From Sediminicola luteus (GTDB lineage Bacteria; Bacteroidota; Bacteroidia; Flavobacteriales; Flavobacteriaceae): a stretch of 64,000 nt of DNA. The DNA lies in contig NZ_KZ300476.1 of the NCBI RefSeq assembly GCF_002514735.1, positions 849,872-913,871 on the forward strand, read 5' to 3'. Both the position numbers and the translations under genes were made by a program. Below, in pieces: positions 17,249 to 26,075 of the stretch. The notes under the pieces are model-generated. The model saw nothing but the letters and a program-made list of their open reading frames with translations, did no database searches and was not told the DNA's origin. The number at the start of each line of letters is the position of its first letter. Within the stretch, counting starts at the first letter, position 1.

Positions 17249-17998
17249 ATGTCTAAATTCTTTCAGTTCTTTTTGTTAGGGTTGTTTTTTATGAATACCA
17301 ATGGTTCTCTGGGTCAACACGAACCCCAAATAAATCTTCTAATCTTCTCTAAAACTGCTGGCTTTAGACACGAATCCATCGAAACTGGGGTAAAGGCCCT
17401 TCGTGAGCTTTGTTCTCAAAACGGCATCGAAGTTACACATACAGAAGACGCTAGGTGGTTTACCAAAAAACGATTAAAGAAGTTTGATGCGGTGCTCTTT
17501 TTAAGTACCAGTGGTGATGTGTTTAATAAAAAACGACAAAGGGCCTTTAAAAGGTTCATACACGGGGGCGGTGGTTTTATTGGGATACATGCCGCTAGTA
17601 CCACCGAATACGATTGGCCCTGGTACGGTCAACTATTGGGAGCCTATTTTGATGGGCATCCCGAGGCACAAGATGCTGTGGTTCGGGTAACCGACCCCAG
17701 TCATTTGGCCACAACTCACCTACCAAAAAAATGGAAACGTTTTGATGAATGGTATAATTTCAGGTGGATAGACAAGAGTTTCCATACCCTTTTAACCGTA
17801 GACGAAAGCACGTATACAGGAGGAAAACATCAGAATAACCACCCCATAGCTTGGTGTAAGGAATTTAACGGAAGTAAAGTGTTTTATACTGCCTTGGGGC
17901 ATACCAAGGAATCTTATACCGAAAAACAATTTTTAAAACACTTACTAGGCGGAATCAAATGGGTCATGGGTTTAGAAAATTTAAAACCAGACAACTAA
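17249..17998 (+). CDS. Secreted ThuA-domain protein
   Basis: A 249-residue protein with a signal peptide (MSKFFQFFLLGLFFMNTNGSLGQ) and the ThuA domain, a glutamine-amidotransferase-like fold. It has LLIFSKTAGFRHESIETGVKAL, then FDAVLFLSTSGDVFN, GGGFIGIHAASTTEYDWPWYG and HPIAWCKEFNGSKVFYTALGHTKESY, the standard order. The ATG at 17249 is preferred to the TTG three bases earlier. ThuA proteins of Bacteroidota occur in sugar-related clusters; a role in disaccharide or keto-sugar use is a family-level inference. The fold lacks the Cys of amidotransferases. It is separate from its neighbours. Confidence 0.88.
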   Translation: MSKFFQFFLLGLFFMNTNGSLGQHEPQINLLIFSKTAGFRHESIETGVKALRELCSQNGIEVTHTEDARWFTKKRLKKFDAVLFLSTSGDVFNKKRQRAFKRFIHGGGGFIGIHAASTTEYDWPWYGQLLGAYFDGHPEAQDAVVRVTDPSHLATTHLPKKWKRFDEWYNFRWIDKSFHTLLTVDESTYTGGKHQNNHPIAWCKEFNGSKVFYTALGHTKESYTEKQFLKHLLGGIKWVMGLENLKPDN

Positions 17999-18075
17999 AT
18001 TAGATTTTTAGCGTAAACCATTTGCCCATAACACCTATTCCCCTAACTTTGAGGCCCTATTTACCGAATACGCTT

Positions 18076-19755
18076 GTGAGGCTTCCAATTATTATATTCA
18101 TTTCTTTTCTTTCGCTTGTTACCGCGCAACAACCAAAAGACACTACCCTCCTACATTACCTTCGGTCTGCTTCTGCTAATGCCCTGGAAAACGGGAACGA
18201 TTCCCTTTTCAAACAGCTTAATACTGAATACTATCAATTGGCCCGAATACATAAAGACACCCTCTGTATCGTGCGTTCATTTTTCCACGAAGCTATGTAT
18301 CGACCCTATCCGGCCAATATGATATTTGCCGACAGCATTATTAACCTAACCAAGAATTTCTACAAGATAGATTTCCCTTCTTATGGTTATTACCTTAAGG
18401 GTCAATTATTCGAAGACAATGATGCCTTGGTACCGGCTCTAGACGCTTACAAAACCGCCTTGGATCTGGCCACCAAAAAGAAGGACAGTTTAGGTATTTT
18501 AGACGCCTTAGGAGGTATAGGCAGTATCAAACTAACCCTTGGACGCTTTAAAGAGGCTCAAGAATCGTTTCACAGGTCAAGAAATTACATAATCCAAAAA
18601 AAAGGCTCTTCGGCCGCATTACGGAGTAATTATAATTTAGCCAGGGCTTTTCTCCATGCCGGGGAATTGGACTCTGCCCGTTATTACGTTGATTTAGGCC
18701 TTTCCCATATCGATTTAGATAAAGAATATGCCGTAAAAAGTAAAGCCTATCATAAATTTTCGGCTTTTTACCCTAGTCTGGTCGGCTTAGATGCTTACGT
18801 GAAGTTCTATCAAAAGACAGCTATGGATGAGGTTAAAGATTCCTTAACCAAATTCCTTCCCATTTATGAAAACGAACCCATCTATTTGGGTTGGTCCCAC
18901 TTTGTTTTGGGTGAAATAGCCTTGCTAGAGGGTAAACGAAAGCAGGCCCTGGATCATTTCTTAACCGTTGACCGATTGTTTGGCCCGGAAGATTGGCGTT
19001 TTTCAAAGCTTAAGGAAACCTATGCCGGACTCATTGAACTCAAAAAATCGGATAATGCCGCCCAATTGGCTTATATGGAAAAGTACATACGCTACGATTC
19101 CATTCGAAATTCCAAAATGCTCCGAATCGCCAATGAAGTTACCACAAACTACGACCTCCCGCATGTTGCCGATTTGAAAAAACGTATTGCCGAAAGCAAC
19201 AATGACCTAACGCGTAAAAAAAGGCGTCACTTTTATATCGTATCGAGCATCTTGGTGGTAGCATTTGTCATCAGTCTGGTTTTTCACTTTCGGTATAGAA
19301 AGACCAAAAAACGCCTCGAACTTTTGCTGAATGAGGAACCGGTTCCGGCACCGATAAAGGTAGCTTCACAACCGAAAAAATCACATGCCCTGGACACCGA
19401 GCATTTGACCCACATATTAAACCGACTTAATGACTTTGAGAAAAGCGACCTCTTTCTCGACCCTACCTATAATATGCAAGACCTTTGCCAGTACATTGGT
19501 AGAAATGCCAATTGGACCAGTAAGGTAATCTCAGATTATAAAAATCCAGAAGGTTTTAGAGCGTACTTAAAAGACTTACGCATTTCTTATGCCATTGCCG
19601 ATTTAAAACGGAACACCCCTAAACTGACCATTGCCGGTATGGCGTCTTCCTATGGATTTGGATCGGCCAATACCTTCTCTAAGAGTTTTAAGGAACGTAC
19701 CCAGGTTACCCTTTCCAGTTTTTTGGCGGCCTTGCCGGAAAAAGCGAGCGCCTAA
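18076..19755 (+). CDS. Membrane-bound TPR sensor with AraC-type DNA-binding domain
   Basis: A one-component regulator with TPR repeats outside the membrane and DNA binding inside. From the GTG at 18076 it has a signal peptide (MRLPIIIFISFLSLVTAQ), TPR-type helices (about residues 30-370), one membrane segment (FYIVSSILVVAFVISLVFHF) followed by positively charged RYRKTKKRLELLL. A C-terminal AraC helix-turn-helix follows (LDPTYNMQDLCQYIGRNANWTSKVISDYK and LTIAGMASSYGFGSANTFSKSFKERTQVT). The longer TTG start at 18022 would put the signal peptide inside the chain and is less likely. This TPR-TM-AraC form is typical of Flavobacteriia. Target and signal unknown. Confidence 0.85.
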   Translation: MRLPIIIFISFLSLVTAQQPKDTTLLHYLRSASANALENGNDSLFKQLNTEYYQLARIHKDTLCIVRSFFHEAMYRPYPANMIFADSIINLTKNFYKIDFPSYGYYLKGQLFEDNDALVPALDAYKTALDLATKKKDSLGILDALGGIGSIKLTLGRFKEAQESFHRSRNYIIQKKGSSAALRSNYNLARAFLHAGELDSARYYVDLGLSHIDLDKEYAVKSKAYHKFSAFYPSLVGLDAYVKFYQKTAMDEVKDSLTKFLPIYENEPIYLGWSHFVLGEIALLEGKRKQALDHFLTVDRLFGPEDWRFSKLKETYAGLIELKKSDNAAQLAYMEKYIRYDSIRNSKMLRIANEVTTNYDLPHVADLKKRIAESNNDLTRKKRRHFYIVSSILVVAFVISLVFHFRYRKTKKRLELLLNEEPVPAPIKVASQPKKSHALDTEHLTHILNRLNDFEKSDLFLDPTYNMQDLCQYIGRNANWTSKVISDYKNPEGFRAYLKDLRISYAIADLKRNTPKLTIAGMASSYGFGSANTFSKSFKERTQVTLSSFLAALPEKASA

Positions 19756-19973
19756 CCTCACTTTCTACTACTGTTTTTAGGGCAGGCTTCCCTTTTTTAG
19801 ACCACCGACCTAGCCTCGTCGCCTTTAAAAACCACGAAAACAACACTTAACGCAACTAACTGATTACGTAACTGTTGCAGGCTTTTATAAGTCAAAAAAA
19901 TCCTTCCATTCATGAACCATGGCATGAAAAGGTTTTATAAAATGGGGAACCCCCGTACTTTTATAATGCAAAG

Positions 19974-20126
19974 AGGTACGTGTTATAATTTTTGCTTTTC
20001 CACCTGTCTAAATAATTAAATGATTTTGCTCAAATCTACAGGGAAAGCACATGAATTAGTATTCGCGATAACCAACCTACCAACAACCTTCACCAACGGG
20101 CCAAGGATTATCTCCTTGGCTTTTTT
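19974..20126 (+). ncRNA. Candidate structured RNA, long imperfect hairpin (6S-like?)
   Basis: The 465-base gap 19756-20220 has no visible gene but holds a nested hairpin. AGGT (19974-19977) pairs with ACCT (20075-20078), GTTAT (19982-19986) with ATAAC (20068-20072), TGCTTT (19993-19998) with AAAGCA (20044-20049), CCTGT (20003-20007) with ACAGG (20038-20042), and GATTT (20022-20026) with AAATC (20032-20036), closed by TGCTC. The nested stems with a central bulge, then a strong terminator at 20100-20126, look like a small RNA. The single-hairpin-with-bulge shape recalls 6S RNA, but I cannot confirm that family. The strand is set by the terminator. The stems were found by eye, without folding or promoter proof. 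Confidence 0.45.
20100..20126 (+). terminator. Rho-independent terminator in the gene-free gap
   Basis: GCCAAGGA (20100-20107), loop TTATC, TCCTTGGC (20113-20120) and six T residues. It ends a plus-strand transcript although the nearest upstream gene stops 345 bases earlier, so a separate RNA is likely. Confidence 0.8.
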
Positions 20127-20220
20127 GTTTTCTAAACCCGCTATACCAGAAGAAAGAATTACTGCCGATCTAGTATAGCTTCACTTGTTTTGGACTTATG
20201 TAGCTCTTTCAAAAAAGTGA

Positions 20221-21096
20221 TCAACCCTTTAATTTGGCATAACTCTTTTTATAATCCATGGGTCGCATGCCCACTATGGTTTTAAACTGTTTATTAAAAT
20301 TCGACAAGGCATTAAAACCACATTCATAACTGATCTGTACCACATTTAATTCATCTTCCAACAATAATCTCTTGGCATGGCCGATCCTTGTCTCATTAAC
20401 AAATCGGGTAAAGGTTTTATTGGCCCGAGGCTTAAAATACCTAGAAAAAGTACTGGGCGACATATTCAAGGTATCGGCTATTTCATCGGCACTGATCTTT
20501 TTCCTGAAATTCACGGCTACATAATCGTGGATTAACCTCATTTTTTCGGAATCGCCTCCCTTAAAATTGTTGCGATATTCCATTCCGGCCAATAATTCAT
20601 ACTCATTACTTTCAGACATTAATTCCAAAAGTTGCCATAAACGTATCATTCTTTTAAACCCAACCTCCCCCTCGAAACCCAATAATAGGGACTTGATCTT
20701 TTCCCGTGTTTGCCCAAAAAAGGAAATTCCACGTTCCGATTTTCCCAAAAGCCGCTCCATTTTAGGGAACTTTTCAGGGAGTCCGATAATCCCATCAACG
20801 ATATCTTCACTGAAATACAGTACCAAACCCCTTGTATTGTTAGCTTCTTGAGTTTCAAAACAGACTTCCTCACTACGCCATAAATGGGGTAGATTAGGTC
20901 CGGTAAACACTAGGTCTCCGGGCTCAAAAACTTGTACATGATCTCCGATATAACGCATTCCCCTCCCCTTTAAAATCATAGAGATTTGATATTCCGGGTG
21001 AAAATGCCACCGCGGATTAAAATAAGGTCGGAGCGCATCCTGATAGACGATTACTTCTTTGGAAGTAAGTGCGGTTTCAATATTAGGCCTACCCAT
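20221..21096 (-). CDS. AraC-family regulator with cupin sensor, divergent from sugar operon
   Basis: A 291-residue regulator. The N-terminal cupin shows WHFHPEYQISMILKGRGMRYIGDHVQVFEPGDLVFTGPNLPHLW (about 29-72). The C-terminal AraC domain shows KISADEIADTLNMSPSTFSRYFKPRANKTFTRFVNETRIGHAKRLL and VVQISYECGFNALSNFNKQFKTIVGMRPMDYKK. A paralog with the same layout lies at 37327-38226. It is divergent from the ketose epimerase gene and should control that operon, sensing a small ligand in the cupin. Near its start lies a 10-base palindrome. Effector unknown. Confidence 0.9.
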   Translation of the reverse strand: MGRPNIETALTSKEVIVYQDALRPYFNPRWHFHPEYQISMILKGRGMRYIGDHVQVFEPGDLVFTGPNLPHLWRSEEVCFETQEANNTRGLVLYFSEDIVDGIIGLPEKFPKMERLLGKSERGISFFGQTREKIKSLLLGFEGEVGFKRMIRLWQLLELMSESNEYELLAGMEYRNNFKGGDSEKMRLIHDYVAVNFRKKISADEIADTLNMSPSTFSRYFKPRANKTFTRFVNETRIGHAKRLLLEDELNVVQISYECGFNALSNFNKQFKTIVGMRPMDYKKSYAKLKG

Positions 21097-21103
21097 ATTT
21101 TAC

Positions 21104-21113
21104 AACAATTGTT
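21104..21113. promoter_or_regulatory. Palindromic operator candidate
   Basis: AACAATTGTT is a perfect 10-base palindrome 8 bases before the AraC gene start, inside the 125-base gap shared with the sugar operon. It could be an operator. AraC proteins often bind direct repeats, so chance cannot be excluded. Confidence 0.25.
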
Positions 21114-21221
21114 AGATTCAGGGATAATAAAAGCAAAAAAGAGTAGCAATACAAAGAAAAAGTGGAGGAAATCCGTCTTTCCCTACTTTACTTTTATCCT
21201 ATATATAAAAAATAGTATCCT

Positions 21222-22070
21222 ATGAAAATCGGGATGAACATGCTTTTGTGGACTGACCATGTTACGGAAACCCACTATCCCATAATAGAAAAATTAAAGG
21301 AAATTGGATACCACGGTATCGAAATACCCCTAGGCCAAGGCGATTTACGGCATTACCATAAACTGGGTAACGAAATTGCACAATTAGACCTCGAAGTAAC
21401 TGCGGTTACCTCTATACATGCCAACACCAATATAGCCAGTCCGGATAAGAAAATAAGACAGGCTGGCCTAGACCAATTGCGCTGGGCTATGGATATGGGG
21501 GCGGCACTTGGGGTAAAGACCATTTGCGGACCATTCCATTCGGCCTTTGCCCATTTTAGCCAAAAACCCCCAGCGCAGGCCGAACGCCAATGGAGCGCCG
21601 AATATCTACATTTAGCGGGCGGTTATGCTTCGGAAAATGGCATTACACTGGCCGTAGAGGCTTTAAACAGGTTTGAGTGCTACCTCTATAACACCATGGG
21701 TGATCTTAAGATGTTATTAGATCAAGTGGCCCATCCGAATGTTGGGGCTATTTACGATAGCCACCATGCCCATATCGAAGAAAAAAATCACGAAGGGGCC
21801 CTAAACACCATAGCCACCCACCTTAAGCATGTACATATTAGCGAAAGTGACCGGGGCACCCCAGGTAACGGACAAGTGCACTGGCATTCTGTTTTTAACA
21901 CCTTACAAGATATGGGTTACGACGGTTGGCTTACCATAGAGGCCTTTAGCCGTTCGGCCCCAGAATTTGCGAACGCCATTAACGTTTGGCGCGATTTTTC
22001 ACCCGCGGAGGAGATTATTACCCAAGGGTTCGATTTTATTAAAAAGAATTGGATAAATAGGAAACCTTAA
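21222..22070 (+). CDS. Ketose 3-epimerase (tagatose/allulose 3-epimerase family)
   Basis: A TIM-barrel epimerase of 282 residues, first gene of the sugar operon. It should interconvert ketoses by epimerisation at C3 in the cytoplasm. The residues known in the Pseudomonas cichorii tagatose 3-epimerase all have counterparts at a constant offset of six: metal ligands Glu146 (AVEAL), Asp179 (YDSHH), His205 (HVHIS) and Glu240 (LTIEAFS), plus Glu152, His182 and Arg211 (SDRGTPGNG). The two acid/base glutamates and the metal site are therefore complete. Family is secure; the sugar (for example allulose, tagatose, ribulose) is not. The next gene starts 4 bases after the stop. Confidence 0.9.
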   Translation: MKIGMNMLLWTDHVTETHYPIIEKLKEIGYHGIEIPLGQGDLRHYHKLGNEIAQLDLEVTAVTSIHANTNIASPDKKIRQAGLDQLRWAMDMGAALGVKTICGPFHSAFAHFSQKPPAQAERQWSAEYLHLAGGYASENGITLAVEALNRFECYLYNTMGDLKMLLDQVAHPNVGAIYDSHHAHIEEKNHEGALNTIATHLKHVHISESDRGTPGNGQVHWHSVFNTLQDMGYDGWLTIEAFSRSAPEFANAINVWRDFSPAEEIITQGFDFIKKNWINRKP

Positions 22071-22073
22071 TCT

Positions 22074-22874
22074 ATGGAAGCCTTTGCAGATTCTAACGGT
22101 ATCAAAATCTTTTACAAAACCATAGGAAATGGCGACCCCTTGGTACTGATTATGGGGTTTGGTGCCGATGGTACAGCCTGGGAAAAGCACCTGGATATGT
22201 ATGCGAAACACTTCCGTTGTTTGGTTATCGATAACAGAGGGGTAGGCCGTTCAGATCAGCCCGCGGGCCCATATTCTACCCAAAGCATGGCCACAGATGT
22301 CATCGCCGTAATGGATCATGCCCAAGTGGCCAAGGCCAAGGTGGTTGGCATATCTATGGGAGGGGCCATTGCCCAAGAATTGGCCTTGAACTATCCCAAT
22401 CGTGTTAGCGGCATGGTTCTGGTTAGTACATGGCCCTATTTTAATAAGTATACGACAGCTGTGTATAACAACCTTAAAAACTTACGAAAAACCAGCCGAC
22501 CCGAAGATTTTATGGCTCTTTTACAACTCTGGATTTTCGCCCCGCCGTACTACCAAACCCAACAAGACCAGTTACAAGCCGGCCAACAAATGGCCAAAGA
22601 CCATCCCAATCCGCAATCACAAGAGGGGTTCAATGGTCAACTCGATGCCTGTAGCTCCCATAATACGGTATCCCGATTAGGCGCTATTAACATCCCAACA
22701 CTAATTACGGTGGGTGCCCTCGATATCTTCACCCCGCCGGGTTATTCCGAAACTTTACATAAGGCTATACCCAATTCCCAGCTTGACATATATCCGGATG
22801 CTGGGCACGTACATCACTGGGAAAGCCTAGACCGATTTAACCAATCAACCACCGAATTTCTACTAAACCATTGA
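22074..22874 (+). CDS. Alpha/beta hydrolase
   Basis: A 266-residue alpha/beta hydrolase with no signal peptide, so cytoplasmic. The nucleophile elbow is VVGISMGGAIAQ (Ser about 95), the acid is in TVGALDIFTPPG and the His in PDAGHVHHWE; the oxyanion pattern GFGADGTAWEKHLD is N-terminal. The sequence resembles 3-oxoadipate enol-lactonases, and in this operon a lactonase acting on a sugar lactone fits, though that is inference. The start is 4 bases after the epimerase gene. The frame ends at 22874, and the next ATG lies 3 bases later. Confidence 0.85.
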   Translation: MEAFADSNGIKIFYKTIGNGDPLVLIMGFGADGTAWEKHLDMYAKHFRCLVIDNRGVGRSDQPAGPYSTQSMATDVIAVMDHAQVAKAKVVGISMGGAIAQELALNYPNRVSGMVLVSTWPYFNKYTTAVYNNLKNLRKTSRPEDFMALLQLWIFAPPYYQTQQDQLQAGQQMAKDHPNPQSQEGFNGQLDACSSHNTVSRLGAINIPTLITVGALDIFTPPGYSETLHKAIPNSQLDIYPDAGHVHHWESLDRFNQSTTEFLLNH

Positions 22875-22876
22875 TT

Positions 22877-23692
22877 ATGGCATCGATTCAATTAGCATGC
22901 GAAACCTATACCTGGCAAATGCCTGGTGAGACTTATAAAGGCAAACTGGATCATATTATGGGCGTCATGAAAAAAGCCGGATTTACCGGAATTGAAGCTG
23001 AAACCAGCTTCTTTGGGCCTTTGGCAGACCCCATACTCATGCAAGAAATGTTGGACAAACATCAATTAGAGCTTACCGCGCTTTGCCATGTTGAAGACTG
23101 GCGACACACTCAGGAAACCGATGCCGAAAAAGCGAATGCCGATTCTTGGATCGAGTTCTTAGCCCATTTTCCAGATACCATGTACCTATTGGTGCAAATG
23201 CCGGGTAAAGACCGAAATCAGCTGGGTGAAAGACAAACGAATCTTTTGAACTGTATAAACCATATTGCCCAACGGGCCACGGACAAGGGTATAAGCTGTT
23301 CTTACCACCCCAATTCTCCCCAGGGTTCCATCTTTCGAACCACATCGGATTATAAAATCCTTTTAAATGGACTCAACCCCAGAACCATTGGCTATACCCC
23401 CGATGTTGGCCATATTGCCAAAGGGGGTATGGATCCCTTGGAAACCATTAAAAAATATAGGGAAACCATTAATCTCGTACATTATAAAGATATGTTCGCC
23501 AATGGCGAATGGGCCCCGACCGGGGAGGGTATAATCGATTTCAAGGGCATTACAAATTACTTGAAAGCCACTGAATACACTGGCTGGATCGTTATGGAAG
23601 ATGAATGTGATAGGGCCATAACCAATCCCGACGGACTCACACTTACCGATGGAGATTACATTAGAAATCATATCGTAAACCTAATTTCTTAA
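22877..23692 (+). CDS. TIM-barrel sugar isomerase/dehydratase, IolE-like
   Basis: A 271-residue xylose-isomerase-like TIM barrel. Metal-site candidates are in CSYHPNSPQGS, IGYTPDVGHIAKGG, NLVHYKDMF, PTGEGIIDFKG and WIVMEDECDRA, which follow the order of IolE-type 2-keto-inositol dehydratases (GDG/IDF, then E at the C-terminus). The ATG at 22877 was chosen over a TTG six bases earlier that overlaps the previous stop. It lies between the hydrolase and the kinase fusion, close enough to be one operon. Exact reaction unknown; dehydration or epimerisation of a sugar or sugar acid is probable. Confidence 0.8.
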   Translation: MASIQLACETYTWQMPGETYKGKLDHIMGVMKKAGFTGIEAETSFFGPLADPILMQEMLDKHQLELTALCHVEDWRHTQETDAEKANADSWIEFLAHFPDTMYLLVQMPGKDRNQLGERQTNLLNCINHIAQRATDKGISCSYHPNSPQGSIFRTTSDYKILLNGLNPRTIGYTPDVGHIAKGGMDPLETIKKYRETINLVHYKDMFANGEWAPTGEGIIDFKGITNYLKATEYTGWIVMEDECDRAITNPDGLTLTDGDYIRNHIVNLIS

Positions 23693-23702
23693 ACCGAACG
23701 CT

Positions 23703-26075
23703 ATGGAAACCTTTGTACTTGGCCTTGATTTTGGTTCCGATTCCGCGCGTTGCGCGCTTGTAAATGCTGGGAATGGCCATATTCATAATGAGGCCGTGGC
23801 CCTTTATCCGAGATGGAGCCAAGGCCTTTATTGCGATCCGGCCAGCAATCGTTTTAGGCAACATCCGCAAGATTATCTCGATGCCTTGGAAGAAGTGGTT
23901 CAAAATACCTTGTCTGGGGTTGCCGAAGATATTGTTTCAAAAATTGTCGGCATGGCAATAGATACCACAGGCTCTACCATTGTTGCGGTTGACCGTTCGG
24001 GTACTCCTTTGGGTTTACTTCCGGAGTTTTCAGAAAACCCAAATGCACTATTCGTACTATGGAAAGACCATACCGCCCTCAAGGAGGCCGAAGAAATCAC
24101 CCATACCAGTAAACAATGGCATACCGATTATACCCAATATGTAGGGGGTACCTATTCAGCGGAATGGTTTTGGGCCAAAATATTGCATATCTGTCGGGTA
24201 GATGCCTTGGTAAAAGAAGAAGCCCATAGCTGGGTAGAACATTGCGATTGGTTACCCTTTTTACTTACCGGGGGCACCAATTTACACGAAATGAAACGAA
24301 GTCGTTGTGCCGCAGGCCACAAGGCCCTTTGGCACAAGGACTATGGAGGGCTTCCCGATGTTGATTTTTTGAATGCCGTGGACCCCATTTTAGGGCCCTT
24401 TCGAAAAAACCTATACGAACACACCTATACGGCCGACCAACCGGCCGGAACCCTTTGTACTTCTTGGGCCCAAAAACTGGGGTTGCCCCAAAACATCACG
24501 GTCAACGTAGGCACATTCGATGCCCATGCGGGTGCCGTAGGCGGTGAAATAAAGCCGCATTTTTTAAGCAAAGTCATCGGTACTTCTACGTGCGATATGC
24601 TTGTTACACCCTTACCTAGGGGGCAGGAACAAACTATAGCCGGAATCTGTGGGCAGGTGAACGGTTCCATTCTTCCAGACATGTTAGGATTAGAGGCGGG
24701 CCAATCGGCCTTTGGCGATGTATTCGCTTGGTTTCAAAGATTACTCAGTTGGCCCATTAACGATGTATTTCCCGATACCGAAGATGCCGATTCAAACGAT
24801 TTGAGACCTTTTGTCGACCGGATACTGCCCGACTTATCAAAGGCAGCCGCTAAAATTCCAGATACTGATTTCCAACTTACGGCATTAGATTGGTTTAATG
24901 GCAGGCGCACTCCCTTTTCAAACCAAAACCTGAAGGCCAGCATTTCCGGACTTTCATTAGGAAGTGATGCCCCCCAGGTTTTTAAGGCCCTGGTCGAGGC
25001 CAATTGTTTTGGGGCCAAAAAAATCGTGGACCAGTTCAACGATCAAGGGGTAACCATTGCCGGCATTATCGCCTTAGGCGGGGTCGCCCAAAAATCGCCT
25101 TTTGTCATGCAGACCATGGCCAATATACTTGAAAGACCCATTCATGTAGCCAAAGCCAAAGAAACCTGTGCCTTAGGGGCTGCGATGCTAGCGGCTACCG
25201 GAGCTGGTGTGTACGCTACTGTTTCAGAGGCCATGCAAGCTATGGGCCACGGCTATGAGGTGACCTATCAGCCAAACATAAAGACCAAAAATCTTTACCA
25301 TAATCGCTACCAAAAATATTGCAGGTTGGGTGCCTTTATTGAACTTCAAGAGGAAAAAAGCGAAATAAGACCCGTAGACCCCTATGGAGAACTAAGGCAA
25401 GAGGCTTACGATTGTAATATGAGATTACCGGAATTAGGGTTAGTGTTATTCACTTTCGGTAATGCCAGTGTTGCGGATCGGGAATTGGGGGTTTTCGCCA
25501 TTAAACCAAGTGGGGTACCCTATACCAATCTCAAACCATCGGATATGGTTATAGTCGATTTTGATGGTAATATCGTAGATGGTGCCTTAAGACCCTCATC
25601 AGACACCAAAACCCACGCCGTACTTTACAAACATTGGAAAGAGGTTGGGGGTATCGTACACACCCACTCTACCTACGCTACGGCTTGGGCCCAGACGGGA
25701 TTGGACATCCCAATTTATGGCACCACCCATGCCGATCATATGACCGTGAACATTCCGTGCGCCCCAGTAATGGATGCCGAAATGATCAGCGGTGATTATG
25801 AATTTGAAACAGGGCACCAAATATTAAAAGCATTCGCCACTAAAAACCTGTCCCCAAAAGAGGTTGAAATGTGTTTAATTGCCAACCATGCCCCTTTTTG
25901 TTGGGGACCCACGGGCGATAAAGCCGTATATAATAGTGGGGTATGTGAAGAATTGGCCAAAATGGCCTTTTTAACAAAACAAATCCGTCCGAATGCCCCT
26001 ATGTTACCGGATGCTTTAAAAAGAAAACACTTTGAAAGAAAACATGGAACCCATGCCTATTACGGACAACAATAA
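23703..26075 (+). CDS. Fused ribulokinase / ribulose-5-phosphate 4-epimerase (AraB-AraD)
   Basis: A single 790-residue frame with two enzymes. Residues 1-545 are an FGGY kinase of ribulokinase type (LGLDFGSDSARCALV at the start, IDTTGSTIVAVD, EHCDWLPFLLTG, NVGTFDAHAGAVGGEI, EAGQSAFGD and a late GGVAQKSPFVMQTMANIL). After a short linker (ELQEEKSEIRP) residues 558-790 are a class II aldolase-fold epimerase. It has the HTH metal pair at about 653 and 655, GTTHADHMTVNIPCA with the catalytic Asp, NHAPFCWG with the third His, and HAYYGQ with the C-terminal Tyr. All key AraD residues are present. It would phosphorylate a ketopentose and epimerise it at C4 to D-xylulose 5-phosphate. No in-frame break separates the halves. 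Confidence 0.9.
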   Translation: METFVLGLDFGSDSARCALVNAGNGHIHNEAVALYPRWSQGLYCDPASNRFRQHPQDYLDALEEVVQNTLSGVAEDIVSKIVGMAIDTTGSTIVAVDRSGTPLGLLPEFSENPNALFVLWKDHTALKEAEEITHTSKQWHTDYTQYVGGTYSAEWFWAKILHICRVDALVKEEAHSWVEHCDWLPFLLTGGTNLHEMKRSRCAAGHKALWHKDYGGLPDVDFLNAVDPILGPFRKNLYEHTYTADQPAGTLCTSWAQKLGLPQNITVNVGTFDAHAGAVGGEIKPHFLSKVIGTSTCDMLVTPLPRGQEQTIAGICGQVNGSILPDMLGLEAGQSAFGDVFAWFQRLLSWPINDVFPDTEDADSNDLRPFVDRILPDLSKAAAKIPDTDFQLTALDWFNGRRTPFSNQNLKASISGLSLGSDAPQVFKALVEANCFGAKKIVDQFNDQGVTIAGIIALGGVAQKSPFVMQTMANILERPIHVAKAKETCALGAAMLAATGAGVYATVSEAMQAMGHGYEVTYQPNIKTKNLYHNRYQKYCRLGAFIELQEEKSEIRPVDPYGELRQEAYDCNMRLPELGLVLFTFGNASVADRELGVFAIKPSGVPYTNLKPSDMVIVDFDGNIVDGALRPSSDTKTHAVLYKHWKEVGGIVHTHSTYATAWAQTGLDIPIYGTTHADHMTVNIPCAPVMDAEMISGDYEFETGHQILKAFATKNLSPKEVEMCLIANHAPFCWGPTGDKAVYNSGVCEELAKMAFLTKQIRPNAPMLPDALKRKHFERKHGTHAYYGQQ

